A stretch of DNA of 64,000 bases from Rhynchopus sp. YZ270_cl-10. Taxonomy: Eukaryota > Euglenozoa > Diplonemea > Diplonemida > Diplonemidae. Positions 10,114 through 21,284 of this stretch are shown here, in pieces (the first letter of the stretch is position 1; each line of letters starts with the position of its first letter). Both the position numbers and the translations under genes were made by a program. The stretch lies in contig OZ037864.1 of the NCBI GenBank assembly GCA_964035575.1, positions 992,001-1,056,000 on the forward strand, written 5' to 3'. The notes under the pieces were generated by a model that worked only from the letters and a program-made list of their open reading frames with translations, did not search any database and was not told where the DNA came from.

Positions 10114-12789
10114 TAACGTTTTTGGTACTCAACCACGCGCTCAAACTGGCCGTGGTAGGTCATAAAATGGCCCAAAAAATCCAAAGAAAACCTCAGACTG
10201 GGCAAATGTTGAAAAAAAATTTCAAGTCAAAATTTCAACCAAAATACGGTCATACCCCGTGTACTGTAGTAGCTAATTTTGACGATTTGAGGCCATAAAA
10301 AGCAAAATTTGGCACTTTTGAGCCTCTGTAGGGGTCTAAAATGTCTAAAATGTGGTTTTGCGTACTCGATTTTTTAGACGAATTTTTTTCTGTACTGGAC
10401 ACTGGGTACTGTACCCAGAGAAGGCACCTTGACAGCAGCGAAGGCGCAGGTTACGATGAAGACAAGGTATGTAAATATGTTTAACTGTCAGGCACTAGTG
10501 TAGATTCATTCCTTTAGTGGTTGTCAAGTTGTTGTGTGGTGGTGTTTGTTTTCCCTGATCACCCATCTCACTCTTTTTTGGCTGGTGCTTGTAGACTGCC
10601 CCTATTTTGTGTAATCGGAATAAACTTACGTATTTGTCATATGGCAGCCGTTTTTTAACTTCTGCAGGCGTGCTCGTTACCTGCTGCACATAATATTCAC
10701 CTCGCTTCGCTCGGTAATTACTTATACATGGTCCCCTCGCTTCGCTTGGGAACCATTAGTGCAGCAGGAAACCCGCTGTAGCGTGAAAAAAGGCTACCTT
10801 ATTTCACGGCAATGCATAGTTATTACCACTTTCTTCATTAACCTCATCTTTCCCGAATACTGTAAAATCGTTTATTTTGTCACACCCTAATTAACCGAGT
10901 TGAAATATCAGTCATAAATGAATTTTGTCACCCCCTCACATGACGCGATGATTTAATTTATGTTTGCACACAAAGCTCAAAATGGTTGGATCTCTCTGTT
11001 TTGCTCTGGTTTTGTCACAATTTCACGCAGAACTCCCCCCAGAATCCTTAGGAAAAAAATCCCCCAAAAAAATTTTTTGGGCATAAAAATATATCCCCGC
11101 CTAAACTAATGGCGGAATTGAAATCGATGGCGGAAATTACTTTAGGCGGAACTTTTCTTAGGCGGGTACTTTTCTTAGGCGGAACTTTCTTTAACCACTG
11201 TACTTTTTAAAGTACGGCCTTGAGTGATACTTTCTGTATTAGCACTGCAACCGATCCTCAGTAGACAGCAGATCCCCGTAGGGACGGAATAATTGTAGGT
11301 GACAAATTAAACGATTTTACAGTACTGCGTTTGTACAGCATAACTTAATCACACCCCACATTTACACTCATCACAGGATCGTGAAATCTGAACTGCATCC
11401 GTGATTGCGATGAGAAGTTTCGCCGCTCTTCGACATTCTATCAATAACTCAAAATCCGAAAGGCTTCACCCACATCAATCTATTCTGGGTTTGTGGACGA
11501 AGACCTGGGGGGTGGGAATATTTTGTCGGTCACTGCTATTGCCATTTACCCCAGGGAGCATAGCTAGTGCAAGAAATTCGACTTTGGAAACCTTCCGGAA
11601 AGTCTGTCCTCTGCTTCGGAGGACTAGACACAAGAAAATATTGCGTTCCCCCAGAAAACCAGTGCACATTTCACACTCTTTGTGGGTGGTCTTGTTGCCT
11701 TTTTTGTCAACAGTAATTTTGGCCCCAGACATGCTCTTGAAGCATGACAATTTAGTGTGTATGGGGCAGGGTGTTGTTTTGTTCTGAATTCTCTCTGTAA
11801 TAACATCTAAGTCAATCGCGGGTGGTGGTTTGTGTAGCGTGAGGCACTCTTTTTAACAAACTTCCTGCGGCTGCTAAAGCGTTATTTCTTCGGATTTAAC
11901 CCGTACAGCGTAACATAGTGGTTTCGCCTGGTCGACACAACCTTTGATAGATATGGGATAACCAACCCCCTTCGACCCCTCGTGGGTTCACTGAACAAAC
12001 CCGAGTGGTAGTTAAACGCGATTGACATTTACATTCCTAGAGATGAAAGAACAAGACAACACTTCTGTACCCGCGCATCAAAATTGTCGAAAACTTTGCA
12101 CCCCAAACACCCTCAACAACGCCCGCCAAAAGGCGCCCCTTGTTGCTGGGAGTTGGTTCTCATGTTTGATACACTGCACAGCAGGCATTCCTCTGAGTCC
12201 AACGCATGTTTGGCCTATCTGCGGCGTTGTACTTAAGGTGCACGAAGACAGGGTCTGGTGGTAAATTTTGCGTAGTACTGCGACGTGGTACTGCGCGGGT
12301 CTGGGAATATGGGTACCTGGGTACAGGATATTGGTTGTCAAAGACATCTTCCACCATGTATTGAGGAGGGTAAGACAGTGGTCGCAGTTTCTACTTGATA
12401 GCATTACAACATTTAACTTCTCCACGGGGGTCTTGGGCCGTTCATTCGGTTATACCTTGACTAGCGGAAGAGGCCTTTTTGGTCTCTAGAATATCCGGTA
12501 TTCCCGAACGGAGGCACACTTTGTGTGTTACTACGACCTGGCAACTTCCAGCAGTAGGTTAAGTAATCTTTCTTGTAAATTGTTGGATCATTATCTCCTC
12601 AGTGCATGAATGCCCCACGTGACTGGACACTTTTGTGTTTGTCATGTGGAGCTGTGGTTGCTCTTTCACGACTTTTTTCCTTGTACACAGTGTGCCGTGT
12701 ACCTGGGTACCTGGTCACCTGGGCGCCTGGGTACTTACCTGGGTAAACGTGACCAGGTACCTGGTCAGACCTCTGACCAGCGCACCGTG

Positions 12790-12917
12790 TATGACATGCT
12801 CAAGCATGTCATGTGACATGCTTAGCATGTTATATGACATGCTTAAGCATGTTATATAACATGCTCAAGCATGTCATATAACATGTTATAATATAACATG
12901 TTATGAAGCATGTCATA
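12790..12917. repeat. Right subterminal palindromic array
   Basis: Same units as the left array (CATGCTCAAGCATGTCATG, CATGCTTAGCATG, ATAACATGTTATAATATAAC) in a different order. This suggests the arrays evolve by local duplication while only the outer 30 bp stay fixed. Confidence 0.8.
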
Positions 12918-12949
12918 ACACCAAAAACCCTAGTAACATCATCACCGTG

Positions 12950-14392
12950 GGGGGGATCGGGAGAGGGAGGGGGGGGCATTTCTTTTTAAAAAAGCGGTGT
13001 TTGGGATGGTTTTCGTGTGGTTGGTGGTTCTTCCTTTTTTTTCTTCCTTTTTTCTGTCCACTCTTAAATGCAGTACCTGAGAGGTATTTGAGGTGACTGA
13101 GCACGAGGCTTAGATTCATCTGACATTTTTGTTTATATGCACGAGAAGCATATTTAGCTCTTTTCTTTCTCTAAGGTACATTGTCGAGACGCCTTTGTTT
13201 CGCTTTAAAAAAAAAATAATTGGTGTTGTCATGACACCAACAATGCATGATTCGGTTTCAATCCAGAGGGGTTAAGGAGTTAACAAAGTTAATATACCTA
13301 AAACTAAAATTCGCTTCCTTGGGAACAACATGGAAATGAAAATAGAGGGTCAAGTCGTTATCCACATCTGTTTTAGGTGTCGTGATGATTTCGAGATGTG
13401 TGCGTGTATAGTGACATATTCGTCTTTCGAGCTTTCTTTTATTTTCATTTATGGCACAATGCCGTCGTTTCATTACGCTCTGCCCTGCCCCCAACGCTCT
13501 AACTATTCACACAATTTTTTTTGAATGTTTTAAAATGCAATAAAACAGTTGCTTCGAAAAAAGGAGGGTCGAATTCCACCCAAAAGGTCCAGTTTTTCTT
13601 TCAAGGTTCACTATTTTTCATTGCCTGACCATTTTTTCTCTCTTTTTTTTTTGTACCCCGTGGGGTATTTTGCCCCCAAAAAAGTCTGGCGTTCAGAAAT
13701 TTTCCCATTTGGTCTCATCGCTGAAAACACTCTCCGGTGTATGAGAGTGTGTGTGCAATCTGTGAGCGAGTCTAGCCCTCTTTTTCCCCCCCCGGGGTGT
13801 GCTTTAGTGTACGGAGCCTGTTTGGTTTTCTGTAAGCACCCCAAGCAGTGTTGTAAAAAGGTATTTTTATGTGGGCTCAATCCCACAAAAAAGTGTTGTC
13901 GTTCTCACCCCTTCTTATAGTTGTTTGATGCGTTGACGCTTCCACACTAATTCTCACCTGTTGGGTGGTGTTGCAGAGCACGGTTGGGTGATCGACGTGA
14001 CACTTTTCGCTCACAAAGTAGTGTGCGTAAAAAAAAAACAACAAAAGTAGCGCACCGTGGGTGGGTACTGCACGGTGGTTGTGAGATGTGTGGTAGTCCA
14101 CAACGTATTTAAACGAAGGTGACTAGGCTTGTGCTCCTCTTACCAAGCTTTCTGTTTTTGTTTTTGTTTTTCTTCACCTCTCTCTGGGCCATTGTTGACA
14201 AAAAAAAACCACGAAAAAAAGAACAAAAAACACACACAACGAAGACCCCCACTATACGGGGTACAAAAAAAAATATGCGAAAAATAGCTATTTTCCCCTA
14301 CCTTTTCTCCCCTCAGTCTAGTTACCACCCCACCCCCGCTCTCCAGGATACCTCCCACCTACCTTCCCACACTATACAATCTTTTTCGAAAA
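12950..14392. other. Spacer before the dynein light-chain gene
   Basis: Low-complexity spacer. A GGTGACTGAGCAC-GAGGCTTAGATTCATC dispersed repeat lies at 13091-13126, a TGCACGAGAAGCATATT fragment at 13138-13155, and a GGTACATTGTCGAGACGCCTTTGT fragment at about 13174-13200. No gene is supported. Confidence 0.5.
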
Positions 14393-15357
14393 ATGAAGGA
14401 AACAAACAGCCCCCCTGGCGGTGCGTTGATGGTGTTGAACTCCACAGAGCCGCCGAGCCCTGCTATGTCGCCTATGACCCCTGGGAGTGGCACGGCAGAG
14501 AACTCTAATTCACTGATTTCTTGGGGGCTTCCTTTAGCTCCGGCGGATCCGAACAAGACACGCAAGCTGAGGCAACGTCTTGGGCACACTACAGCACCCC
14601 CTGAGTACCCGCATGTACGTGATGTTCTTGACAAATTCATCCCAAAGCGCGAATGGGAAGACTCCACCGGCACCAAATGGGAGCAAGCCGCATCCACCCA
14701 GCCGGCCTCACGGCTTGACACTGTGGTGCTCGGGGAGGAGCTCAACAAGCGCCTCCTCGCAGTGCGTGCGTCCTCGACGGGGATCGACCCAAGCAGGAGG
14801 ATGCTCTATCAAGAATGTTTCACTGAGTTGATCAGACAGGTTTGCACCCTCTCTAAATTGAGTTATTTATATTTGAGCTGACAAAAATCTTTCGATTGAA
14901 AATAATATCTTAATCATTGTGAGGTCGTCTCCGTATCTCAACGTTTTTTTTCTCTTTCCTGTTATGGTTTTAACTTGCATTTTCACAACAGGCAACAGCA
15001 GAAAGTGTGGAGCGTGGTATATTACTGCATCAAATCCGTTTAGAACGTGATATGACGGTGAAGGCTTATGAAGGCATTCTTGAGAGCATTGCGGGGTACG
15101 CCTTTCGTATTGCACTGAAAGGTGAAAAGGACTACTTCAGAATCAAGACGAGAATCGAGGAGCTCCGACGCAAGAAGGAAGAGCTGATTCAGGAGGAGAT
15201 GCGACTGCGCGAAGAAGAGTTGCAGGTGCGCGCTGAGGGCGAGGAGATGTTCAAGGAAGATGAAAAGGCGCGCAAAGAAGACATAGCAAACCTCCAAAAA
15301 GAAACTACATTGAAAAAGGTGCAGCTCGAGGCACTCACAAACATCCCCAAGAAATAA
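14393..15357 (+). CDS. DNALI1: Axonemal inner-arm dynein light chain p28 (DNALI1-like)
   Basis: Light intermediate chain of single-headed inner-arm dyneins in motile flagella. Exons are 14393-14839 and 14992-15357 (phase 0; intron GTTTGC...AACAG), giving 270 residues against about 250-260 in known p28 proteins. Conserved family features are YQECFTELIRQ before the junction, ERGILLHQIRLERDM after it, and AYEGILESIAGYAFRIAL. A long charged coiled coil follows (about residues 195-265: RIEELRRKKEELIQEEM and onward), ending NIPKK as p28 proteins typically end in PKK. The N-terminal 40 residues are Ser/Pro-rich. The 5' splice site is GTTTGC rather than the common GTATGT, but the homology runs straight across the junction. 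The gene implies a motile flagellum. Confidence 0.93.
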
Positions 15358-15380
15358 GGGGGGGCAGTTACACTAAACTA

Positions 15381-16391
15381 CAGTGTGTCGCAGAATTAAT
15401 GGCACTTGACCACATTTTTTAAAAAAGGGCAAAATTTGACAAACACATTTTCAAAACCCCTAAAAAAACATACAATTTACATCCAGGAAACGAGAAAAGT
15501 GAAAATTTAATGGTGAAGTGTTTTGGTGTGCCTTTGCAAAGGCACACCAAAACACGGAATGGTCTAAGGTGATGTTCATCAAAGAGAAGGACTTTTGGCT
15601 TTTTCCCGGGTTAGTAAAAAAAAATGATGTTGTCTGCCTTGCAGTGGGTGACGAGCCGCCTCCGACTGTTAGTAAGGTCAGGGCTACCCAGAAGGTTCAC
15701 GTCTGGGGTGGGATCACAACTAGAGGTAATCACAACTCTATTTTTACGAGGGGTCACTTACTTCTGAGAAGTACAGGGGACTATTGCAGAAAGCCCCGAA
15801 AGAAATGAAAGAACTCCTTCCTGACAGCAGCTACTTCTTTCAGCAGGATGGGGCTCCTTGCCACACTGCCAACGCTACTCAAGACTTCCTCTCAACCCAG
15901 CCTTTCTCTCGTTCCTCCCTAAAGCAGACTGGGCAGGCAACTCCCCTGATCTGAATCCTATTGAGAACCTGTGGGCCAAACTGCAGTTTGCAGTCAACGA
16001 AAGGGATCCCAAAGACGTGGCGACACTTGAACGTGCCATTAAAAAATAATGGTCAAAGATGAACACTAGCTTCGTTGCACGTTACATCGAGTCAATGCCA
16101 CGACGCCTAGAGGCAGTTTCCCAATCCAAAGGGATGCACACAAAGTATTAATGCATGCTCTATTTATTTTTGTGCACCCAATGGTTACATCTATATTTTT
16201 AGTGCCTGCTCCCCATTACACCTTCGACACATTCACCCTTTTTCCAAAAAGGGCTGTGTTGCCATATTAATATTTTTACGCCCCCCCGCACACTTTTTAG
16301 GCACAACCTGGTGAAAATACCATGTACTTTGTCAAATTTCGACTATTTTGCAAAAAATATCCGCAGGTGCCATTAATTCTGCGACACACTG
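15381..16391 (+). mobile_element. Decayed Tc1/mariner-type DNA transposon
   Basis: A 1,011-bp element with perfect 25-bp inverted repeats (beginning CAGTGTGTCGCAGAATTAAT) flanked by TA on both sides (15379-15380 and 16392-16393), the target duplication of this superfamily. The + strand carries transposase remains: KVMFIKEKDFWLF and VHVWGGI (15518-15780), the second catalytic block QQDGAPCH (near 15838-15862), and SPDLNPIENLW of the third block (near 15940-15975). The reading frame shifts at least twice and has one internal stop (16047). The N-terminal DNA-binding domain is absent, and the first catalytic Asp region reads IKEK. The element is therefore inactive. Confidence 0.93.
15520..15553. 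repeat. Perfect 34-bp palindrome inside the transposase
   Basis: Two 17-bp arms (GTTTTGGTGTGCCTTTG and its exact complement) with no spacer. They lie where normal transposase coding sequence should run, so the palindrome probably arose by a local inverted duplication during decay. Confidence 0.9.
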
Positions 16392-16506
16392 TATATGAAA
16401 CCCCTCGACAGTTTCTACTGTGCTGAGGGGGCTTTAAGCATTCCTCTCCCCATTTGCTAACCAAAAAAAAAAAAAATGATGAAAAAAAAAGCGATTTTTT
16501 TGTTCC

Positions 16507-16646
16507 TTACGCGTAGTGTTATTAGAAACTCGAGTAATAAAGCCAACGTTTAATCGCCTGATACCGACTATTTTCTCCTCCCCTTTAAAAATCACTTGCG
16601 CCAAAATTCAGATCTCATACACTGTTTTTGGCTGCGTTCAACGAAA
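16507..16646. repeat. Dispersed repeat D, copy 1
   Basis: About 140 bp running from GTTATTAGAAACTCGA to GGCTGCGTTCAACGAAA. It is strongly similar to 31781-31911 (inside an intron of the RanBP2-finger gene) and more weakly to 53009-53146. In copies 1 and 3 a segment ATCAAGATCAGTTGGCGA follows. No terminal repeats seen. Confidence 0.8.
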
Positions 16647-16863
16647 ATAATCTTCCCCCCTTTTTCTAGTCGAGTAATCAAGATCAGTTGGCGACTGTAA
16701 GAGTCGAGTTTTTCTACCGCGTGATAGCCCGACCATATTGTACCCCCCACAGAAACACAACACACACAACACACAATACACTTTATCTACAAAATCTTTG
16801 TCGGAACGTTTTTTTTAGAGTAGATCGGCAGAGGAAAAAAAAAGGTCTTTACGACGGCAGCAA

Positions 16864-19338
16864 ATGGGAGATAGCAGACGGGGGCGGAGTGGTGAGGGGA
16901 AGCATGTCAAGGTGGTGAAACAGCGTTCGCGGAACTCCAGCCAGTACTACTCAAAAACGGACATGTGTCCGTCTCAAAGAAAGGAAGAACGAGATGTCAC
17001 ATCCTCCGATCTGGATGAGCCGATCACCAACGCGGATGTCTCGGCAAACTGGTACGAAGACGGTGAAGAGGAGGTATGTATTTTGTTTGGTTCGATATCC
17101 GCAGAGAACCATTTTGCAGTGTTTCCGCCAGTGTACTCCCAGCGTTTACACTTTCAACAACTCTTTTTGTGCAGACTTCTTGTCAACTTTTTTTTTCTCA
17201 TCCAAAACATTACCCTGTCTACTTCACCCCTCGCCTTACAGATCTGCGCATCCCAAGCACTCAAGACAGTGCAGCAACAGAGAAGCTCTTCGGCAAAGCA
17301 GACCCACACGCGGCCGTCGTCGCGCGGGAAGAAATCCTCTTCGCACACCCCGGTGAGCAATCGGTACTCAAAGCGGGGGTCGAGCAGTGGGTACGACTCG
17401 TCGTCGTTGCCGCGGTATCACAAGAGGTCACCGTCGCGTGGGGATGGGGCAACAACGAAGGAGATGGCGTCAAAGTACCTTGGCAAGAAGTGGCCGCTGT
17501 CGAGCGCCAAGCCTGCACAGAAGCGGGGCGGGAGCATGCTCTCCCGCAAGGGCGACAACCACGCAGACATGTACGGTGACCTTGCCTTCAGAGAAATGAG
17601 CGCTTCCTACGACGACCTCAGCGACATGGGTGGCTCTGCCTCCTACAGCGAAAACCCCCTCAAAAAGTCCGCCTTCCCCTGCAAATACTTCGCAATGAAC
17701 CGCTGCACCAAGGGCCAGCAATGCCCCTTCTCGCACACAGCGGAGTACACCCACCCGCAGAACCACTACTCCATCGCTTCAACCTCATACGAAGATGTAC
17801 CACCCGGCGCCTGCCTCGACTGGTTCTACTCAGGAACCTGTGTAAACGGCCCGCACTGTCCCATGCTGCACTACATCATGGGGCAAGACTTCGATGAGTA
17901 CGAGGAGGAGGAAGAGGAGGAGGAGGAGGAGGAGACGGCACGCCCTGTGACGGTGTGCTCGAACTGGCTGCAGGGGAGGTGCCGCAATGGGAAGGCGTGT
18001 AATTTCAAGCATATGACGACAACGGACGAGACGGATGAGGCGGACAAACCGGACCTGCTGAACATGGTGAAGCAGGGGGCGGGGAAGATTGCGAGCACTG
18101 TGACGGCACCGATCCAGGCGCTGCGTGAGAAGGTGAACTCCCTGCGCGACGAGCTTGCGGAGGACCAGAAGCACCTTCTGACACGCACCCTCCAGATGGT
18201 TCTGGGGCGTCTGTCGGAAGGCGAGCGCGACACCCTGCTCGGGCTGCCCCAGGCAGTGCTCGGCCTCACACGCTTCCGCTCTGTGCTCATCAAGCGCACC
18301 ATCAAATACGCCTTCGATGCCTGCGACCTTGAGGCAATCGAGTCGCTCTCACGTTGGGAGGACGAGCTCGAGCTGCACATGCCAGAGCCCCCATACGACG
18401 AAACCTTCTCAAAGTTCTTCGAAAAGAACCTCTGCCAGCACTACGTCGAGATTGTCAGATGCATGCTTGCGTCGCCACTCTGCCGCTTGCGTTCGGACTG
18501 GCTGCTTCAGGTATATACCAATTTCTCTTAGCCTTTAACCTTACAAACCATTCTTTTATATGATATCACCCCTTCCCAGTCAGGATGGAGAAATGACTGT
18601 GTGTCTGCTCACAGTTTCCCTGTAGGCAACTCCCAAATGCAACACTCCGGGGGTTCGATAACCCGTGGAGTGTCAGTGCCTGCGTCCCAGAGGCGTTTTG
18701 CACTATCAACCTCACTTTTATACACCATATTCCACAGGCTGTCCGCATCAGCACCTCCCCGGACCCGCTTCACGATGTGATCAAAAAGTGGCTTGTGACA
18801 GATGAGAACACACAGCCGGTGTATTCGATAGAGGGCCATCACGACTTCCCCTGCACGCTCAGGCAGCGCGCACGGTCATTCCTGTGGTCGATGCAGTATC
18901 AGTGCGAGCAGCTGAAGCGGTTCCGGTCTCTGTACGGCTTTATGATACCTGCGGAGGGGGAGAAGAACTCGCTCTTTGAGAACGTCATTCAGTTTATGGA
19001 GCCTGTGGAGATGGATGACATCCCCTTGGTGGAGCGTGACGCGGGGACACACGTCTTCCTCGACACGCTTGCTGCTGTGCTTGTCAACTACAACCTTTGC
19101 ATCATCGGTGCACCCGACAAAGATGAGTCGCGCGAGAAGCTGGGCGAAACAATCTGGCCGCATGTCATTGCGCAGGTTGGTGAAAGCCTTGCGCCGCAGA
19201 TCACAGGTTTGTTGCAAACTCCTCCACCCCCCGCTCCCGACTCCATAGCACTCCTGCTCATTGGACTGCAGCGTGCAGCGTGACGCCTACCTCCCGTTCG
19301 AAGTTCACGTTCGAAGGAGGTGGCATTCCCAAAGAATA

Positions 19339-19375
<37 letters not shown>

Positions 19376-19771
19376 CTGCGACGACAAAACAGTCAAATTT
19401 CAAAACCCAACAGTGTGCTCCTGGATAGTGGTACAGAGTGTGTGCACGCGAGAGGCGTATTCACCTTTCAACTTCCTCTTTTACTTGAAGGTGGTAAGCA
19501 CTGCGTGAAGTTCATCTGAACGTTTCTTTTATTTCTTGATGTGTACGAGAGACGCATTCATCCTTCCCACGTTTTCTTCTTTTTGTTATCAAGGTACACT
19601 CTCACGAGAGGGCTTTGTATAAGTCACATTGTCATTGCTTTTCCATAAAATTCACCTACAGGAATGCTGCTTACAATGGAACCTGACAGGCTGTTGCTCG
19701 AAGCTGTCAACCCTGTCAGACTCAAAGAGACAATCACAGAGGCCGCCGATGTCCTTGAGAATGGCGAATGA
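16864..19771 (+). CDS. Three-CCCH zinc-finger protein with a C-terminal PABC/MLLE domain
   Basis: Exons are 16864-17073, 17242-18510, 18738-19206 and 19662-19771, giving 685 residues. Three CCCH fingers of the form C-x7-C-x5-C-x3-H lie at residues 217-235, 261-279 and 309-327, with a glutamate run before the third. They suggest RNA binding. Residues 623-685 match the PABC/MLLE domain of poly(A)-binding protein: EKLGETIWPHVIAQ, then ITGMLL (family core KITGMLLE), then LKETITEAADVL. This domain binds PAM2 peptides. The match is completed only by splicing: intron 3 (19207-19661, GTTTGT...CTACAG, phase 1) splits the ITG/MLL codon exactly. Without that splice the frame ends at 19283. Residues 350-620 are helical and unrecognised. 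Intron 2 contains a dispersed hairpin repeat. Likely a cytoplasmic mRNA regulator. Confidence 0.85.
18639..18716. repeat. Dispersed hairpin repeat C, copy 1 (in an intron)
   Basis: Contains CACTCCGGGGGTTCGATAAC followed by CCGTGGAGTG. This folds as a hairpin with a GGGTTCGATAACCC top that resembles a tRNA T-arm (box B). A conserved tail follows, CAGTGCCTGCGTCCCAGAGG, then a TTGCACTATCAAC segment. Other copies are at 28321-28405 and 45621-45700. Confidence 0.8.
19343..19370. repeat. CT microsatellite
   Basis: About 13 CT dinucleotides inside intron 3 of the CCCH-MLLE gene. Confidence 0.9.
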
Positions 19772-21092
19772 GCGGCACCACTTATAAAAACACCCCCTTC
19801 CCCCCCCTTTTTGATGTGAGGTGACGAATAATTTAGGGTAAATACAAAAAAAGAAAGCAAGAAAAAAAACACATTTTTTTTTCCCTTTTTTTTTTTGAAC
19901 GTGAGCCACTCCCTAGGAAAAACCCTACAAAGGTTGGGAAAGGGTAAAATTGAAGTCTAGTAAAGACTTCTTTTTGATCTCTATCTCTCCTTTGGCCGAT
20001 GACGGGACCGGTGCAAACAAAAAAACACAAAAACACAAAAAAAAAACACAAAACACAAAACACAAAAACCGCCATTTTTTTTCTTTTCACTTTTTTTTTT
20101 GTCACAGCTTGACAGAGCAGGTACGCACCTGCATCCCTGAGATGTCGGCGCTATCAACTCCACCCCATTTTTTTCATGCTTTCTGTTAACGAGCATCCCA
20201 TCTGCTGTTGGGCAGAGTCCATTTATGTGGCCAGATCGCGGGTTTTCGGTTAAACTTTTTGGAACCCAGATCGTAAAAAAGGTGGGGAGACTGTTTTTTG
20301 CAGGCTAAACCCCGCATTATTGGTATTTTTTGGGCTCCGTCCGATAAAACATGAAAAATTGGACAAATTTTTGACCACTTTAATTTCCACAAATATTAGA
20401 CCATGCTGAACAGCAGCAAGGTTAGTGGAATCGAAAGACAGATCAACAACATGGGTTGTTTGGATGTACTTAATTCTGTTAACCTGCACCTTCAGGAACG
20501 CACGTATTATTGGCGAAACCCGGAAACCCCGGTTTTCAAAACCGGAAAACCGTGTCAAAATTAACCCCTGTCCAAAATCTGAAAACCCAGATCCTGATCG
20601 CGATTTAGAAAAACCCTGGCAGTGAGTCGGAACAAAAAAAAAACACAGTGGTCCGGCAGTTCCTTGAGGAACTACGAGTCCAAAATCCAAAAAAAAAAAA
20701 TACTAAAAAGGGGTTAGGGAAAGGGGGGGGTAGTTTGCAGGAACTGGGTGTCTGAGGAATTGATCTTCAACCTTATTATGTCTATAACATAAAAAGGTCA
20801 CCCAGTTTCTTTTTTTTTTTCTTTCTAGGTTCTGCTTGTGTGATTTGCAAGTAAAAAAATGCAGCTTGTTGTTGCTGTTGTACCTTCCTTTTTACTCTGT
20901 GAGAAATTTTTGTTAGAACTTGTTTTGTTTTGTTTTGTTTTTTGATCAAGAAGGAAGTTATGCAAAGCCTAGAGAGGGAAAAAAATAACATAGGAAAGCA
21001 TATTCACGGGGGAGGGGGGTTGTGTAAGGTATACAAAGAAGTGAGTAAAAAAAATAAACCAAAAAAGGCAAAATCAGCTACTATCTCTCATA
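19772..21092. other. Spacer after the CCCH-MLLE gene
   Basis: Rich in A and T runs. Positions 20500-20625 carry short GGTTTTCAAAACC-like palindromes, but no clean element ends could be drawn. No gene is supported. Confidence 0.45.
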
Positions 21093-21229
21093 CAATTGCA
21101 GTGAGGCCGACTGCGCCTGAAAATAGGCATGTCTGGAAAATCTATCTGAGGCGTGGCTGAGTATTATTAATACGCCTCATGCCACGTCTGAGCCGGCCTT
21201 AGCGAGGAAGATTCGGCTTCGCTGCATTG
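21093..21229. mobile_element. Short TIR element (MITE), copy A
   Basis: A 137-bp element with inverted ends (CAATTGCAGTGAGGCCGA and the complement of a GCAATG-like end). It is closely related to 54377-54542 in inverted orientation. Shared blocks include GCCTGAAAATAGGCATGTCT, GAGGCGTGGCTGAG and GCCACGTCTGAGCCGGCCTT. No coding capacity. Confidence 0.8.
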
Positions 21230-21284
21230 TGTGCTATCTCTATCGTTTGTTTATTTTCGTCAGTTTTTTATTTTATTTTATTCT

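Larger units (their letters stand above)
9941..12949. mobile_element. 3-kb terminal-inverted-repeat element with palindromic subterminal arrays
   Basis: The first 30 bp (beginning CACGGTGATGATGTTACTAG) are exactly repeated as the reverse complement at 12920-12949. Just inside each end is an array of short palindromic units (ACATGCT/AGCATGT/ATAACATG) at about 9972-10113 and 12790-12917. The interior has no convincing long coding region. It includes a GGCGGAACTTT-type short tandem motif near 11110-11190 and GTACCTGGGTACC-rich stretches near 12300 and 12690-12780. I found no clear target-site duplication. Its middle (about 11475-12325) is homologous, in inverted orientation, to the core of the element at 21285-22648. 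It looks like a non-autonomous DNA transposon; the superfamily is unknown. Confidence 0.8.

Noticed and set aside
18650-18665. GGTTCGATAACC as part of a tRNA gene
   Set aside because: No acceptor stem, D-arm or anticodon arm at the right spacing; it belongs to the dispersed hairpin repeat.
20200-20640. Possible further TIR element with GGTTTTCAAAACC-like palindromes
   Set aside because: No matching pair of ends or target duplication could be drawn.
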